Part shown: positions 1 to 10,484 of the stretch, piece by piece
Position numbering within the stretch: the first letter of the stretch is position 1
Layout of the letters: each line of letters begins with the position of its first letter
NCBI GenBank assembly: GCA_029255685.2
Contig: CM055313.2
Location: forward strand, 26,451,079 to 26,515,078
Length of the DNA: 64,000 bases
Source of the DNA: Silene conica
Taxonomy: Eukaryota > Streptophyta > Magnoliopsida > Caryophyllales > Caryophyllaceae
Direction of reading: 5' to 3'
Made by a program: the position numbers and the translations under genes
The notes under the pieces: model-generated
What the model was told of the DNA's origin: nothing
The model's database searches: none
What the model saw: only the letters and a program-made list of their open reading frames with translations

Positions 1-144
1 CGCTACTCTTTGGTTAATATCTGCAAAACAGCAATACAAACACAAAGTAGCATATACGGGGCATAAAATAATATAAAATCACCAAATAACATGAAAATGT
101 GTGCTAAAACAAGACTAAAAAGTCTATACAAAATGCACACATCA
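1..144 (-). mobile_element. Athila-type 3' LTR, 5' end only (runs off window)
   Basis: Read on the minus strand, the sequence beyond the conserved Athila 3' motif starts TGATGTGTGCATTTTG at 144 and continues AT-rich to the window edge. This is where a 3' LTR should begin in an Athila-type Ty3/gypsy element whose ORF1 lies upstream at 12423-1891. The other LTR end is outside the window, so the LTR call rests on position and the TG start, not on a repeat comparison. Confidence 0.45.
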
Positions 145-184
145 AACTTCCTCAAACCGAACCTTTGCTTGTCCTCAAGCAAAC
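145..184 (-). promoter_or_regulatory. Athila conserved 3' motif and degenerate polypurine tract
   Basis: On the minus strand 184-161 reads GTTTGCTTGAGGACAAGCAA followed by AGGT and then a purine-rich GGTTTGAGGAAGTT. From memory, a GCTTGAGGACAAGCAAAGG block just before the polypurine tract is a hallmark of plant Athila-type elements. Its role would be plus-strand priming next to the 3' LTR. It fits the orientation and lineage of the ORF1 relic upstream. Confidence 0.6.
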
Positions 185-881
185 TAGATGCAAACTAAAA
201 GTAAACTACGGACCTAATGGATGGAGAAAGACTCATAGCTACAAAATAGTCAATGTCAAATACATATTATGCCCAAAATCAACCAACGCCAAGATCAGAA
301 ATACGCGAACGAATTTGTACACATCATGGAAAACATGTAGACTTCCGACCTTGCTAGACTCATAAAGTTTCGGACTCTCCCGGAATCTCTCTTCTCTCAA
401 TCAAAGCAAATGGCAATTTATATGTGAAGAGAAGAAGAAGAAAGTATAGACTCTCGCCTAACTACGACCAACAAATCATGCATGTTAGACTAGTATGAAT
501 AAAGGTTTCAAGCATCGTACACACGCACAACCACCATCGATGTCCATTACACGCCGAACTATTCCAAGTTTTGGGAAAGTGAGGCTAAGTAGGAGAAAAG
601 GGGCAAGACAAGTATGGATTAGTGAGGTTTAAGCCGAGCTAGAACCTACAAACCAAATGAAAATACATCCCCAAATTTTCGACTATACATTAAGCACATT
701 GCCTTTTCTAGGCAAACAAAACTTCAACCCAAATTATTTTCCAACTGCCAACCGGATATTTGATTTTTCATATATTTTCATCTTTCATCAATTTTTATTT
801 CTTTTTTTTTTTGAATTTTTCTTTTGAATTTGGATGAATTTTTTTTTCTTCCTCGGTTGTTTTGAACAGTGGCAATTTTCC
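185..881 (-). other. Athila 3' untranslated region, non-coding
   Basis: No credible gene is seen. The stretch lies between the palindrome cluster and the conserved 3' motif of the minus-strand Athila-type element. It holds a T-rich run at about 785-845 and short open frames only. Treated as the degenerate 3' untranslated region of the element. Confidence 0.5.
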
Positions 882-1050
882 ACTCGATCGACCAGAAATG
901 GTGGTCGATCGATAGCTTTTCTTTCCCAAACAACTCGACCGAGCAAAAAGGTCCTCGATCGAGCACTATTTTTCCATGAAGCTCTCGATCGAGCAAAATA
1001 TACCAAGAAAACCCCTCGATCGAGCATCAGAGGCTCTCGATCGAGCAAAA
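882..1050. repeat. Palindrome cluster CTCGATCGAG, downstream of Athila ORF1
   Basis: Seven copies of CTCGATCGAG or near variants (CTCGATCGAC, GGTCGATCGA, CTCGACCGAG) occur at intervals of roughly 20-40 bases. The core is a perfect 10-base palindrome. The sequence between copies is not conserved, so this is a spaced motif array and not a simple tandem repeat. A second cluster lies on the other side of the same ORF1 relic at 12868-13115. Confidence 0.8.
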
Positions 1051-1890
1051 CCGAGTGGGAACTTACCTCTTCCTTCGTACATACTCCAAATATAATGAAA
1101 ACAGGCCAAAAAATGATAAAATGGCAGATTTCCTCCACTACTTCCTAGCTCAGTACAAAGGTAGGCAAAATATAGGATGTAGTTACGGGACAAAAGGCAG
1201 TTTTTGGCCAAAGTAGGTGATGCAATAGTTCTCCTACGTGTAATACCAACCTCAAACCGGTGCGTGTAGGCAATAAGAAACCAAGACTCATACACATGCA
1301 AGACATGAAATGTAGGGAGTACTACTCACAATCCTAATGTAACCGGTCATAAATGTCACCAGTTTAAAGGCGCTACACTCAGAATGTGTAGTAGGTTGCC
1401 AAAACAATGAATCAAGTCTAATGATCTAGCATGAAGTCCATGACAAAATTCGAGACAACGCTTAAAACTTCGCAAGGAAAGGATCGAAAATGGCATAACA
1501 TGACATATGGTTGACTAAAAAAAGTTTTGTCATCATCAAAAACTCCAATCCGACTCGACTAAATGCAAAAGGAAACGTGATATTTTTTGAAAATTTTGAA
1601 AATTTTGAAATTTCCATGAAAGCAATAAACGTGAATGCAAAACGAGATGCAAATGCAGACGCAAAAGGATGCATACCCTCCCCAAACCAAAACAGACAAC
1701 GCCCTCGTTGTCTTCGCAGTACGGCAAAACCAGCAAGCAAAGGGAAAGGGGTGAACAACCTAATACATGTTCCTAAAAACAAAAAGTAAAACAAAAAGAT
1801 GGAATGAAACGGTGGTACACACAAAATCGGCTTCCCCAAACAAGTGCCAAACTAGGGAAGCCCTAAGCATCACGAGGTGCCTCCTCCTCC
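1051..1890 (-). other. Athila 3' untranslated region, continued
   Basis: There is no recognisable coding sequence between the ORF1 stop at 1891 and the palindrome cluster. Short A-rich and alternating AAATTTTGAAAATTTTG runs occur at about 1590-1612. The best reading is untranslated DNA of the Athila-type element. Confidence 0.5.
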
Positions 1891-2012
1891 CTATACGTGG
1901 TCCTGCTCCTCCTCTCGAGTAGCACGCCTCGCTGCGGCCTCGGCACGTAGGCGAACCTCTCTCGCTACCGTTGTCTCCTCCCTCTCCTCATCAGATGAAG
2001 GAGAGGCAGGGT
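1891..2012 (-). pseudogene. Athila ORF1, C-terminal end cut off by copia insertion
   Basis: The minus frame that leaves the ORF1 relic at 10485 continues here without a frame change after one copy of the ACCCA duplication is removed. It gives 39 further sense codons rich in Glu, Arg and Ala (an EEREE run, then RLRAEAAARRATREEE) and ends at a TAG (plus 1891-1893). The split shows that the copia-type element at 2018-10479 entered an existing reading frame. The function of the charged tail is unknown. Confidence 0.75.
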
Positions 2013-2017
2013 ACCCA
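2013..2017. repeat. Target-site duplication ACCCA, left copy
   Basis: ACCCA directly precedes the TGTTGG start of the left LTR and recurs directly after the right LTR at 10480-10484. Five bases is the normal length for LTR-retrotransposon integration. Confidence 0.85.
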
Positions 2018-2734
2018 TGTTGGAGGAAGTGTCCTCGACAATAGTGTGTTGACGTAATTAAAACTCATTTGAATGAAACACAACTGGGAGTGTGATAGTT
2101 GTGAGTGTAAGTAAGCAACTCCATTGTGTGTGTCATACACAAAGAATGTGTAAGGCATATCTTATGCATTTGTGTAAGAGTATGAAGGTCATGCATTGGC
2201 TCCTTTGGGGATGTGTTGGCCAGCCATGAGGCTTGTAAAACAAGCTCATGTGCTTATAAATATACTCTTACTACATGCATAATATAGGTAGTTTGGAGGT
2301 GTTGATGCATGATCATTTTCTCTAACACACACTCATACTACAACGTCTTATTCTCCATATTTCCTTAGAAATAATTTTCTAAGTGTAGTGAAACATTTCC
2401 ATATTAATAATATTAAAGAGTAATATTATTATTATTTCTAGTATACTAATTCTATTTTTCTAGTAACAAAAATATTCTTAGTTTGAGATCGGGTCCTTGA
2501 TACGTATCTTTTGGAGACGATTTTTGTTAGATCGTTATAAGGGTATTTCGATTATTGATGACTAACATAATAGGTGATTATTGAGTATAAATCTTCTAAA
2601 ACCAATGTAAGGACAATCACATCTTATGATATCATCATGCATGCATAAGATCTTATTAAGTTTTATAACCTAAACTTAAAGAAACAAAACTCACATTAGA
2701 CATGAGTATAAAATCAGGAACTTAGTTTCCATCA
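2018..2734 (+). repeat. 5' LTR of gag-only copia-type element (internally deleted)
   Basis: It starts TGTTGGAGGAAGTGTCC and ends TAGTTTCCATCA, matching both ends of the 3' LTR at 9286-10479. It is 717 bases against 1194: the segment matching 9361-9837 is missing, with a short GTG/TG overlap at the join. The two LTRs must have been identical at insertion, so this copy has most likely been shortened since. The promoter part with the TATA box is kept. Confidence 0.9.
2255..2262 (+). promoter_or_regulatory. TATA box of the copia-type 5' LTR
   Basis: TATAAATA lies within the LTR. The same sequence is at 10001-10008 in the 3' LTR. Its place roughly 475 bases before the LTR end suits a U3/R border, but no transcript evidence is available. 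Confidence 0.55.
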
Positions 2735-2736
2735 AG

Positions 2737-2748
2737 TGGTATCAGAGC
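2737..2748 (+). promoter_or_regulatory. Primer binding site (initiator Met tRNA)
   Basis: TGGTATCAGAGC begins two bases after the 5' LTR. It matches the 3' end of plant initiator-Met tRNA, the usual primer for minus-strand synthesis in plant copia and many gypsy elements. Confidence 0.92.
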
Positions 2749-5220
2749 ATTACAGTTATTGCATGCATGATCGGATTCATGTTTTATGTTAAACGAATTA
2801 ACATATAAATTTCGACATTTTTGTATTTATTATGATAAATCACAAAATAATTTTGCATGTTAAAGTTTCTGATTCTAAAATGGTTTTAGGACATAAAAAT
2901 AATTTTATGAATTTTTTATTGTTCATTTTTATATTTATTTGTATATTTTGTAGTTTAAATCGGTTTTAAACAACAATTAATAGGAAAAATAGTTCAACAT
3001 AACTTCTGGCCGAGATTTTTTGATATGTTGTCACATGCATATTTTATATATTGTATATAATTTTTTGTAACAAATGGAGTTATTATGCATGGATTATGAA
3101 TTTTATGAGATAAATGGTCATGATATGAGTAAAAATGGGTATAGGAGGTTATATTTCGAATTTGACCTTAAAAATTTTATGAGAAGTCACATGAAATATA
3201 TAAAGTACCTGTATGAATTTTCGAAATTATTGGACTTATTTTGCATGATTAATTATTTTTATAGTAAAAATCGCATTAATAGTGACTCAAATTCGACTTT
3301 AATAGTTATAGTTGGAATTTTGCCATAAACATTTAACACAATGTCACATGCAATATTTACATAATGTATATAATTATTGAGAATTTAATCTCAAGTGATG
3401 CATGTTTTGTGATTTTAATAGTTAAAATCGGCTAAATAATGACTTATTGTGTTAAAAATAGTTAATCTTAATATTATGGCATAACATTTTACCCATAGAT
3501 GTCTTATATAATAGGAACATCAGATCTAAAAGTTGGATATCAAAAAGTTTCTGTTTTTATGATTATTAATTTTTATGTGTTAATTAGCTAATAATCGTAA
3601 TATATGAGTCGTAAAAATAAAATTTCGAGCATGGTCTGTAATTTTTGGTCATTTCCAGATTCTAATATATATTTTAGGATGACTAAAAATTTATAGCAAT
3701 TTATTACAAGTTTTTATAGTTTAAATCGGATTTTTAACCATAAAAACGCCTTTTATACGATTTATTTGAGAAATAAACTATAAATATTTGCATAAGACCA
3801 TTTTAATGATTTCTGAATTTTTAGAAAATTTCCAGAAAGTTTAAAATTTTGAATTTTAAATTTTGAATTTTATTGACTCATTTGGCCATATTTTGTTTAT
3901 TTTCCCGTATATACAAGTAATTTATGAACAATAATGCAAAATCAAGTTAAATCATGATCAAACATTAGTAGAGACTAAACATTGATTCCTAAAGTAAGTT
4001 AGGATGATTAGCTTGGACATAAATGAGATTTATGTAATTTTGATGATTTTAATAGTTAAAGTCGCGCATATCCGTAAAAACCGTAAACAAATATGAGATA
4101 TTTGCTCCCATAAGGCGATTTGGCATTAAAAATTGAGCATGTGCATACATATTTTATTATTGCAATTTTATGAATGTCATATTTGAATGTTTTTATATAA
4201 TTTGGAATTATGTACTTTTCTTAGTATGGCCTTAGTTTTAATCAATATTACCCGTAATGAAAGGGGATATTGATTCGGTTGTAATTTATGTGATCTCGTA
4301 TCACGGGTTTGTAATTTAAATTTAATTTTCAGTTTTACAATAGAGTAGTTGTATTATTTTATTGTAATTCCGGAGATCCAAAAGACGGTGCCATACGGAA
4401 AGGAGTTCTGACAAGACGGTGTTTTCTTGGATGGCGTGCCAATGAAGTTCAAGGGACCATGGAGTTGGTTTCCGAATTTGTAATAGTTAATTAGTTTTCC
4501 TATTACTAGGAAGGCCATACTAGGATTTTATTGATTTATTGCTTTTATTTTTGCATTATTTATATGTTTGCATGCATAGCCAAATCGCCATAAACATGCA
4601 TATTAGTTTAGATCGTTTAAAATGACCGTGTCAATTACAATTATCGAGTTCACCAATTTAATTCTCTTAAAGGAGATAGATAATAAATTGACAAGACCTC
4701 TATATTAAACAAAAACAATTGAGAATTAGCCTTACCAAATAGTAGAACCCATGAGCTTCTATTTCGTGGGGTGGTGCTAGTCTAGTGGGCAGTACGAACC
4801 TCATTACGTAGGATTAGTGGGGCGATGAGGTGGATTCAGTCCAGTGGGCGGATCGCATCACGATGCAATTGAAATTTGGTTTGTACTCAACGGAAGTGTA
4901 GAGGACCAGTGGTCATTGTGTTCTGGGCTAAGATGAATAAATTATGATTTGTCATCAACCAAGAGTTCTATGGTAGAACCGGTTTATTTTAACCCACCAA
5001 ACCCCAAACCATATCATTGGGTCGGAGTTCCAGTGGTTCACGATTTCGGTAGTATGGGTTTGGGTCTTGGAATCATTTATAAAATTGGATAGAGGTCATT
5101 TTACAGATGCATTAGCTTGATAAATATGTTTACAAGTTAAAATGAACATAAAAACGATTAGCATTTAATTTCTTCATATGTTTAAAATTTTGTAGTTAAG
5201 TCTTCAAATCAATATCAATC
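2749..5220 (+). other. Long untranslated leader of copia-type element
   Basis: About 2.5 kb with no long reading frame separates the primer site from gag. It is very AT-rich to about 4370, with a recurring phrase close to TTTTAATAGTTAAAATCGGC (around 3413 and 4046, and again inside the 3' LTR near 9780). From about 4380 to 5060 it becomes GC-richer, with repeated GTGGGC/GTGGGG words. Such leaders commonly hold packaging or translation-control structure; that role is inferred here. Confidence 0.6.
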
Positions 5221-6150
5221 ATGACCGCCACCACTACTTCAAACACTTCATGGTTACGTTCCTTCATGGATCGTTGTAAGCTAGAAAAGAATGGGGCAAA
5301 CTTTGCCGATTGGGATGCCCAACTATTGTTGGCGGTAGAAGGTGACGGTAAGACCGAATTCCTCATCGAAGAATCACGTCCTAAACCTGCAGAAAATGCC
5401 ACCGCCGCAGCAAGGCAACCCTATGATAATTATCAGGAGTCTGCGGCAATCAAAAATGTTTTGATCTTCTCGATGGAGCCGGAACTCCAAAGGAGTGCCA
5501 TAAATATTGGCATGGCCTATGATATCTACTCCAGGCTTGTGACAATGTTTTCGAAGACTTCGAGAATTGTCCAATATGAGGCGGCATCGGCCTTCTTTGA
5601 TCTCAACCTTAAGGAGGGGCAAAAGGTTAGCCCACATGTGCTCAAGTTAATTGAGCAAGTAGAAACCCTAAGGTTGAATCAAGTGGACATTCCTAAGGGA
5701 CTTGTGAGTGACAGAATCCTCCACTCCCTGTCTAAGGTGAAAACTTATGTACAATTCCGGGTGAATTTCAACATGAGAAACCAAGACACATCTCTCGATG
5801 AATTGCACAATATCATCGTGCAAGCTGAAAGGGATATGGGTCAAAATGTTAGTGCCCCTAAGGATGTTCTCAACATTGATGTTAAGAGCAAAGGAAAGTT
5901 CAAAAGGAAGGGTAAGGCAAAGGGGAAGCAACCTTCCAAAGGTTCAAAGAAAGTGTCTTCTAAGGCAAGCACCTCAAATTCCAAGAAGAGCCCTCATCAA
6001 GGAGCTAAGTGCTTTTATTGCAATGGCAAAGGACATTGGAAGAGCGAGGAACTGTTCCAAGTATCTCAGCGATCTCAAAGCTGGGAAAATTCTTCCAGTT
6101 GGTACGATAACTATCCCAATTTTATGTTAATCTCAACTAATGTATTATGA
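5221..6150 (+). pseudogene. gag: Copia-type Gag (UBN2 family), frameshifted in the zinc knuckle
   Basis: The frame encodes about 309 residues. Residues ~25-190 look like the copia capsid domain (UBN2/DUF4219 type), including the family-like stretches SPHVLKLIEQVETL and LDELHNIIVQAERD. A Lys-rich linker (~222-258) leads to a zinc knuckle that starts CFYCNGKGHWK at about residue 264 and should finish with its last Cys four residues after the His. A 4-base insertion near 6043-6046 shifts the frame at that point, so the last Cys and the normal continuation lie in another frame to about 6130. Gag would form the particle and package the RNA. The insertion removes a complete knuckle from this copy. 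Confidence 0.85.
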
Positions 6151-9100
6151 TACAATTTGTGATGTGAATGCTCTTCTTACATGAATTAGGGCATGAAAGC
6201 AAAGATAAGGGAAAGGAAAAACAAGCATGATGGATCAAGGGAACTAAGAGTAGCTCCACTCGGGATGATCAAGGAGCTTTGTTTTTCGCTTATTTTGCTA
6301 GTATTTCAAGTGTTGTAAGAACGATTTAGAACCTATGTTTGATTTCCTTGTTGGACGAGGAAAGGGTAATCCTTGAACAATTTGTTGTATTTTGGATAAT
6401 GTAGTGACTTGGTATTCAACCCAAGTCACTATCGGTTTTATAATTATGTTCTTAATTAGTTTAAACACTTGCAAATCTTAAACATAAGTTAGAATTGATT
6501 GTTACATTTCAATGTATGACCATTGAAACCGAATAGGTATAGGATAATTAATTCAAATCAAATCAAAATCAAATTAAGTTTAGAACTCAATTAAGAAGAA
6601 AAGTTATCAACCATCCAAAACTATCTAAGCTTTAGATCGAATATTTTCTGTAATAAATCATAAGGGTACACAAACCAACATCAAAGTCATTGCTTGTGGC
6701 CTTAGTGGCTATCTTTGATAATGAAATGAGATTATTATTACAAAGATAGAGTGGGAGAAATTTGAAAAGCCACAAAAAGCATATGATTTTGATTAGCACA
6801 ATGTATTTGATCTATTGTTGAATAGTAGGATTTATTGTGTTTTGGTTGTGTAAGAGATTTAGAAGGTAGATTAAGTTGTGGATAGGATCTACGATTTGAG
6901 AAAATCTACACCTTATGGTTTTAAAAGGTAGATTAGGTTGTGGATAAGATTCTACGCCTCATGATACCAAAGGTTGTGGATAAGCCCAAAGGTTGTGGAT
7001 AAGATCTACGGTTTGGTAAAAATCTACGCCTTATGATCCCAACGGCCCCGGCCCTGGAGCATACTTTAAAAATAAATTCTTAAAGTTAGTAAGGAAAAAT
7101 TCTATACATGGATAAGATCCATGATAGAGTCCTCGTACAGTATAAGATAAGATAAATGTGGGGAACTGAAAGTTCCCACACACAAAATTATATACCATAA
7201 AAAATGACTCTTATAGAAACTACGGTAGGACACTCGAAGAAAATTATTCAAAAGATTTTGCAAAGGCTCAAGAAAGGTTTCTTGGATTTAGACGGTGATC
7301 TGAATGTGTCAATGCAAATTCTAAGACCATGAAATTTATAAGATATACATGCTAATAAATGAGATTTGTTGAGAGAAGCATAAGTTGACATGTGGATGTC
7401 TGCAGCCTACAAAGTTAGGGCCAACTTTGTTGAAAGTAGTGAAATAATTCATTGAGAATGAATTCAGTAAACTCAATAACCTCTTTTCAAAAGGGTATTT
7501 GAAAAGGATGTGACTATTGGCACATATGGTTAAGTCCCAACCATTTCAATTCATAAAATGTTAAGGAACATTAAATTGAGTGGGAGCTTTATGATTTACG
7601 GTTAAATGTAAAGTTCAGTGGGAGTTCTCGCACCAGGATTTGAACCTATTGAGTCATGGGAATGACTTCGGGATCTTCAGAATCAGGCAAGAACAAGAGT
7701 TTAGTGGGAGTAAACGTTATCTAAAACAACTCATTGCTCGTTTGGAATGAAGCATTGATACTTATGAAAAGTATACGAGTTTTTGGTTCTAGATGACATA
7801 TTGATATGAATTAAATCTGATTGAACATAGGATGTTTGGTTGAGATTGTAAAAAACATCTTGTTGTTAGTATTAAGGTTGTTCATGGAGATGAAGATACT
7901 ATAGCCATGATGGGATCATGGAAATTTATCGAACCTTAAGTACTATTGTTTACACGTTAAAATCACTAATGTTTCCGCCATTAGTATAATCGTGTAAAGT
8001 GGATGCGCGCCACTTGCAGGACAACCTGTTGAGCAGGTGTTAACCCAATGATTAAACCTTGATCAATTGTCAAAGTATTCTCCAATGGAGATGGAAGACA
8101 AATTCAAGATTTTGGAAGATAACTTAGTCAGGGTAAAAGGTTTACAAAGACTCAAAATTCCAAGATACCAAGCAAAGATTTATAATAATCTTTGGCTTAC
8201 ATTCATTGACTATGCATCTCAATGATTTGTATTTTAACTACATGGTCATCACAAGATTCTACAAAATGTATAAGTTTACAAATTATGTAATAGCATTGCT
8301 GTAGCTGGGAGTTATACAATGCACATAATATTTGTTGGTCATAAGATGACTTATCTCTTTCAAATGAAAGAGCATATATGGATGTGATCCGCAAAGTGAA
8401 CGCTCGCACGAACCGTGGTAAACCTGGTTTACCCGAAATGAAGATAATTACAACTTTAAGGGAATTAAACGAGAAACCCTTAAGCTCATTGTAAATTAAA
8501 TGGTGTTCAAAAGTTGACCACTTGGATGGGATAATCCACTAATCGTTTGAGTTATTTATAACTCACGAAAGGTCAAGTAAAATTCAAATGGGATGGTAAG
8601 ACCATATTGAACCCCATTAAAGTTAATTGAATTATCATGACCTCGCCCCTAGTTGCTTAAGTGAGGTGACATCTCAATGCAACCGGATGTGTGATGCGAT
8701 TGATGGCGAGTTCAATTGCCATAGAGTCATACGGGATGACTAATCGATCACCTAGGCATAGACATGTTAAGATACATTTGCCGGGCTAATGACCGCTGAT
8801 AGAGCTCTGGCATAATCTTATTAAAAGACTGCTTGGTCGTGGCGGGAACATCTATCGTGTTTCACATGAGTCAGTTCTTGGACTAATGACTGTTCTCTAA
8901 GGTGGCATAGTTTTCAGATTAACTTTGATTTATGTCCTAACACCTTCGAAACTGGGTTTATAAGGACATATTTTGGGTTATGATGGGCTGTGGCTAGCCG
9001 AAAGGAATAATTCGATTAGGAATTGTCCACCCCTTGTCAGGGTTAAGAAATATCTCTAGGCCACTCGAGGAGAATAATAACTAGAAAATAGAAATGCGTG

Positions 9101-9274
9101 GCCATGCTCGGAAGGTATCTATGGTAGATAATTCCGGTCAGTAGTTATGACTCCAGATCGAGATAAACCACTCTAGATTTAAATCAATTGCAAGCACGAC
9201 CTGACAGGACGCCATGCATTGAGTGGGAGATAGTAATAGGGCAAGAGAATTGGTGACACACACTTGTCTCGGAT
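6151..9274 (+). other. Non-coding internal region downstream of gag
   Basis: About 3.1 kb lacks any pol frame. Just past gag (6130-6160) a few codons resemble a decayed aspartic protease start (a D-T-x-C arrangement), which is weak. The rest is stop-rich in all frames with scattered GTGGGAG words. The last ~600 bases before the polypurine tract look like the untranslated tail seen in related copia elements (from memory). Pol may have been lost, or was never present in this subfamily. Confidence 0.6.
6855..7040 (+). repeat. Local degenerate repeat, GGTTGTGGATAAGATCTACG
   Basis: Variants of GGTTGTGGATAAGATCTACG followed by a CTTATG or TCATGAT phrase recur four to five times within about 185 bases (around 6868, 6937, 6970 and 6988). 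The copies are imperfect, with units of about 20-70 bases. Probably local slippage inside the element. Confidence 0.6.
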
Positions 9275-9285
9275 AAGTGGGAGAT
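9275..9285 (+). promoter_or_regulatory. Polypurine tract of copia-type element
   Basis: AAGTGGGAGA followed by one T stands directly before the 3' LTR. It is the expected plus-strand priming site and fixes the element as plus-strand. Confidence 0.8.
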
Positions 9286-10479
9286 TGTTGGAGAAAGTGT
9301 CCTCGACAATAGTGTGTTGACGTAATTAAAACTCATTTGAATGAAACACAACTGGAAGTGTTACTCTTTTAAAGTCGACTGATCAACATTTACCGATAAT
9401 GATTGGCTGTCTAGAGTTTGATATTATCGTCATATGATGGTGGTGATCAGTTGATCCCTTGAGGTCATATCTTTAGGGAATTCCGTCTCAATGGAATAAT
9501 TAATTAATATAGTATTGGATACGAATTAATTAATAACTAAAAATTTGGAAATGATTTTTACAGGACGAATATTTTATAGTGATAGTCAAAGTAATAAAAT
9601 TGTTTTATTACACGGTTTTTATTTATTCGTTTGGGAAACGATTAAATTGAGAATGAACACGGTTGATCATAAAATTACAAAGAGTTGTAATTAAAATTAT
9701 GATATTACATTTTTATACAATAATAATTTCCAATTGTTAGTATAATTATTTAAATGTAATAAATTTGTAAATTATGGATTTTAATAGTTAAAATTGTATA
9801 ATAAGACCCATTTGAACCGTGTAAATGAGATGGATGTGTGATAGTTGTGTGTGTAAGTAAGCAACTCCATTGTGTGTGTCATACACAAAGAATGTGTAAG
9901 GCATATCTTATGCATTTGTGTAAGAGTAAGAAGGCCATGCATTGGCTCCTTTGGGGATGTGTTGGCCGGCCATGAGGCTTGTAAAACAAGCTCATGTGCT
10001 TATAAATATACTCTTACTACATGCATAATATAGGTAGTTTGGAGGTGTTGATGCTTGGTCATTTTCTCTAACACACACTCATACTACAACATCTTATTCT
10101 CCATATTTCCTTAGAAATAATTTTCTAAGTGTAGTGAACCATTTCCATATTAATAATATTAAAGAGTAATATTATTATTATTTCTAGTATACTAATTCTA
10201 TTTTTCTAGTAACAAAAATAGTCTTAGTTTGAGATCGGGTCCTTGATACGTATCTTTTGGAGAAGATTTTTGTTAGATCGTTATAAGGGTATTTCGGTTA
10301 TTGAAGACTCACATAATAGGTGATTATTGAGTATAGACCTTCTAAACCAATGTAAGGACAATCACATCTTATAATATCATCATGCATGCATAAGATCTTA
10401 TTAAGTTTTATAACCTAAACTTAAAGAAACAAAACTCACATTAGACATGAGTATAAAATCAGGAACTTAGTTTCCATCA
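9286..10479 (+). repeat. 3' LTR of gag-only copia-type element (full length)
   Basis: 1194 bases from TGTTGGAGAAAGTG to TAGTTTCCATCA. Outside the 477-base segment that the 5' LTR lacks, the two copies differ at only a handful of sites by eye. The extra segment 9361-9837 is ordinary AT-rich LTR sequence without its own element ends, which supports loss from the other copy rather than gain here. Confidence 0.92.
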
Positions 10480-10484
10480 ACCCA

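Larger units (their letters stand above)
2018..10479 (+). mobile_element. Gag-only copia-type LTR retrotransposon (TR-GAG-like), nested in Athila
   Basis: Both ends are TG...CA LTRs flanked by the 5-base duplication ACCCA (2013-2017 and 10480-10484). The order is LTR, initiator-Met primer site, 2.5 kb leader, gag, about 3.1 kb without a long frame, polypurine tract, LTR. No protease, integrase, reverse transcriptase or RNase H frame is visible, so the element must have depended on proteins from elsewhere. Plant elements with only gag between LTRs have been named TR-GAG. Gag family and primer site point to a copia (Ty1) origin. Confidence 0.88.

Noticed and set aside
3074-3328. 84-codon plus-strand frame in the copia-type leader
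   Set aside because: AT-rich, no motif, and it lies in the untranslated leader of the element.
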